Assembly: GCA_013396915.1 (NCBI GenBank)
Contig: VWZL01000170.1
Location: 496,001-560,000 of the forward strand
Length of the DNA: 64,000 nucleotides
Direction: 5' to 3'
Origin: Stercorarius parasiticus
Taxonomy: Eukaryota > Chordata > Aves > Charadriiformes > Stercorariidae
Shown here in pieces: positions 61,363-64,000 of this stretch. The position numbers and the translations under genes are program-made. Each line of letters begins with the position of its first letter. Positions within the stretch are counted from its first letter, which is position 1. A model generated the notes under the pieces. It ran no database searches, had not been told where the DNA came from, and saw only the letters and a program-made list of their open reading frames with translations.

Positions 61363-64000
61363 ATTGAAACTTTCTACTTGAGATTTACATCTCTCTTTGG
61401 GAAATGGGCAAAAATTAAGGCATATCTTTTTCCAAGACACAGTGTGATTGTAGAAACTTGTGTGTGCTTGATGTTTGCTATTCCTAAACTCTTGTCCAAC
61501 TAAACAGAGATCTTGATAGTCTTTATTTACTCCCCCTACCCCTGGTCAAAGGTCATGCAGAAAGCAGAAAAAAACCCTTGATTTCTGTCGGTCAGTCAGA
61601 CTTGTACAAAGCTCATGCTCTGTGGTTCCCTAGCTCCAGAGTTCAAGCTGTTATTTATTGATACATGTACCAGTACACGTTACCCCATTCCTTCTGCTTT
61701 TCTCTCCTTTCAATCTTCTCTTTCTTCTGTCGAAAGAAAGAAAGATAGATCAGCCAATGTTCTGCTTGCATAGTAGATTCAGTGTGTTGTAGCTTCATGG
61801 AGAGGTAGAAGAATAATGGTTCTTACGTAGCAAGGTTTGCTTGGTGGTAGTGTTAGGTTTGGGGTCTTTTAAATACACGTTAACATTAAGGAGAGGCAAA
61901 TCTAAAAGATCTAGAATTTGCAGATGGCTCTTGCTGTACTCCATGAGAAAGTACCTTTGTAAATAAGTAACAGTGTCCAAACAAGTTCAGTTCTACTATT
62001 ATGAAATGGGCCTTCCCCTGTCAATATTATGGCTTAACATGATTTGCAGAGTTTGCTTTTTAAGGCTTGAGCAAGGAAGGATGTGATTTGTATGCAATAC
62101 ATGACACACAAATCAGGTAAGTGCTCTTTGAATCCCTTCAATTTTTTAGTTATACAATACTGTAAGCCTTTAATGTAATCACAAGGCATATTTTTAAAGC
62201 CAACATCATGAACGTTACTGAAAACACATACAGTAGACAGTTCAGTGCGCAGAAACTGCAATTACAGACTTTTTTTTTACATAGTTAAAAATGAAACTTT
62301 ATATCAGTGTTTATATGCTTTGTACATGTTCATTCAGTTTTTCTGCAGAAGGAGGTGTTGATCTAGAAGGAGCTGGGTTATCTAATCTATATTTCCTTCT
62401 TCTTCCAAATTCAAAGACACTATCTGGCTTTAAGCCCCAGCATTCTCGGGAGGTATCACTACATGCCAGCTTTTTTCTTATACGCTCCCTTGACCATCTA
62501 TGTTTGAGATGGTGTGCTGAGGTAGGGAGATCTGTGGTCTGACCTAGTATGCCTATTGAGCTAAATGTCGTGAGCAGTTATGCCCGTGCCTAATTCTGGG
62601 ACAGTTTAAATTAGTAGTGTAGGAACATGAAGGAAATACAAGCACTGAGCTTAATGATATTTTTCTCAGTTGTATACTTAAGGGCTAAATTATATCCTTG
62701 ATTAAGAGCCAAATTATGTTCTCGGATATATTTTTCATTAAAGTGAGCCTTGTGAATATGATGATGGTAAGACTGTGCTTAAGAGATTTTGTTGTGGGTA
62801 AGGGCTGGTATTACAGTATTGCAATACTTGCAGCACTTTAGATGCAGATGATTTATAAAATGTGGTTGTTTATAGTGTTTTTTTAGCACTTACTGTATAA
62901 GTAGATGGTGTATAACTTCTAAAAAGAATACATTCTTTTCTGCATAGCAAAATTAGAAGATACCATGCTGCTTTAGGTGCATGCTTTATACCTTCTGCTT
63001 CTTTGTGCTTGGAAGTCAAGTGTTCAGGATATTAATATTGTGGTTTGGAGCATTAGATAAACCTACATGTTCTTTAACCCTTTACATCATCTGGATTAAA
63101 CAGATGGGCTATTTGTCTTAGAATAATGAGTAACTTGTTTGTTTGTTTATTTTAACAATGGGATATTTAAAATTTTGGGAAGGGGAGGGGAGGATAGAAT
63201 TCAAAGTTCGTATTTGTGTAGGAAGCAGAATAGTGAGTTCATAAGCAGGGTTTCACCAAAATCTTACATGTAATATAAGACGTGAAGAAGTAAAGAGAAA
63301 GCGAAGTTTGAAAGGTTTAAATTGTGACTTTTTTCATAATTTTACCATAGGACAATATTGCACTTGCTTTTAAGATTCATGTTCTGCTGCTGCTATACTT
63401 AAAAATTACACTTTGAGGAAAAAATTATGTACAAGAAGAATAACAGAAAGAAAAGGGGCTGCATGGCTTGCAGTTGTGTGCATGAGGCCAGTGAGTAAGT
63501 CTGAGGGGAGCTGCGGGGTGAGGTGGGTAACCAGCAGAAGAGCAGGGTATCAGGCCAAGCCTCACTGGCAAGGGAAAAGCTCAGCAGTGGCAATCCTCAC
63601 CCTCAGGTACTTTTTCCCATGTGTGTGTCTGTTCTTTTAGAACAAGCATCAGCTTGTGCTCACACTGTATGTACCTGTGAGGAAATAGCGCTGATGGAAT
63701 GGGGAACGGGTTTTGTATGCGTTCAGGGCTAGGATTAAATCTCAGACACTTGTTTTATCTTCCTGGGTTTGGTAGACTTCTCATTAAGACAGTCAGAGAG
63801 TAAATGTCACCCTAATATCGCATCTGCTTCCTGAATGGTCTCTGGCCATGCAACAAGCATGCCACTAGATTTCCAGTACTCCTCATGAGTGGGTAAACAC
63901 CATTTCCTACTGCAGTTCTGTCTCTGCTGCTGGACATGGCATTGGCCATCAGTGTCAAAGGTATGTGCAACTTGTAACATGGAAGAGTGCACTGTGTCTT

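Larger units (their letters stand above)
40743..64000 (+). other. MCC: MCC intron 3 (long form), open to the right edge
   Basis: Intronic for the long isoform for at least 23 kb; the acceptor is outside the window. It contains a small CR1 remnant (41474-41555), an AT/TG microsatellite (51974-52246), the promoter and first exon of the short isoform (about 58100-58797), and a 21-bp tandem duplication (61321-61362). From 58798 rightward it is also intron 1 of the short isoform. Otherwise AT-rich; no other gene could be supported, although a minus-strand frame at 45789-46001 looks protein-like. Confidence 0.85.

Noticed and set aside
1..64000. CRISPR arrays, operons, tRNA/rRNA genes, phage or defence systems
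   Set aside because: None seen. The window is a vertebrate locus with introns; the direct repeats present are two- or three-copy local duplications, not spaced arrays.

Overview
The window is eukaryotic, nuclear and almost certainly avian. The evidence is (i) several CR1 LINE 3' fragments of the bird/reptile type, ending in ATTCTATGATTCTAT-like octamers; (ii) a complete solo LTR of a kind common in neoavian birds; (iii) vertebrate coding exons with canonical GT-AG introns; and (iv) compact introns of 12-16 kb. No bacterial or phage gene layout, operon, CRISPR array or tRNA/rRNA gene was found.

Two protein-coding genes lie head to head, as in human 5q22 (MCC next to YTHDC2). At the left edge, on the minus strand, is the first coding exon of YTHDC2 (379-577) in a CpG-island promoter (about 290-930). 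An intergenic gap of about 10 kb follows (roughly 930-10550), holding simple repeats, a CR1 tail and a CTCF-like site. From about 10.55 kb to the right edge is the 5' half of MCC on the plus strand: exon 1 (11019-11155), exon 2 (23941-24188) and exon 3 (40531-40742) of the long EF-hand isoform. At 58741-58797 is the alternative first coding exon of the short isoform. Exon 3 and the short-isoform exon both end in phase 0, so either can splice to the same downstream coiled-coil exons, which lie beyond the window. The long-form-specific part visible here totals 199 residues against 19 for the short form.

The rest is intron: MCC intron 1 (12.8 kb), intron 2 (16.3 kb) and the start of intron 3 (more than 23 kb). 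It carries CR1 fragments, one 769-bp solo LTR with a 5-bp target duplication, short tandem duplications, an AT/TG microsatellite and scattered candidate regulatory motifs. Nearly all other open frames are of the length expected by chance.

I did not find a novel multi-gene system. The points most worth checking are the two-promoter arrangement of MCC, a run of upstream ORFs before the short-isoform start, an in-frame N-terminal extension of long MCC with an optimal Kozak ATG, a possible unannotated exon at 37802-37919, and transposon insertion right next to exon 3. All calls rest on reading the sequence and on recalled protein families; no database search was run.
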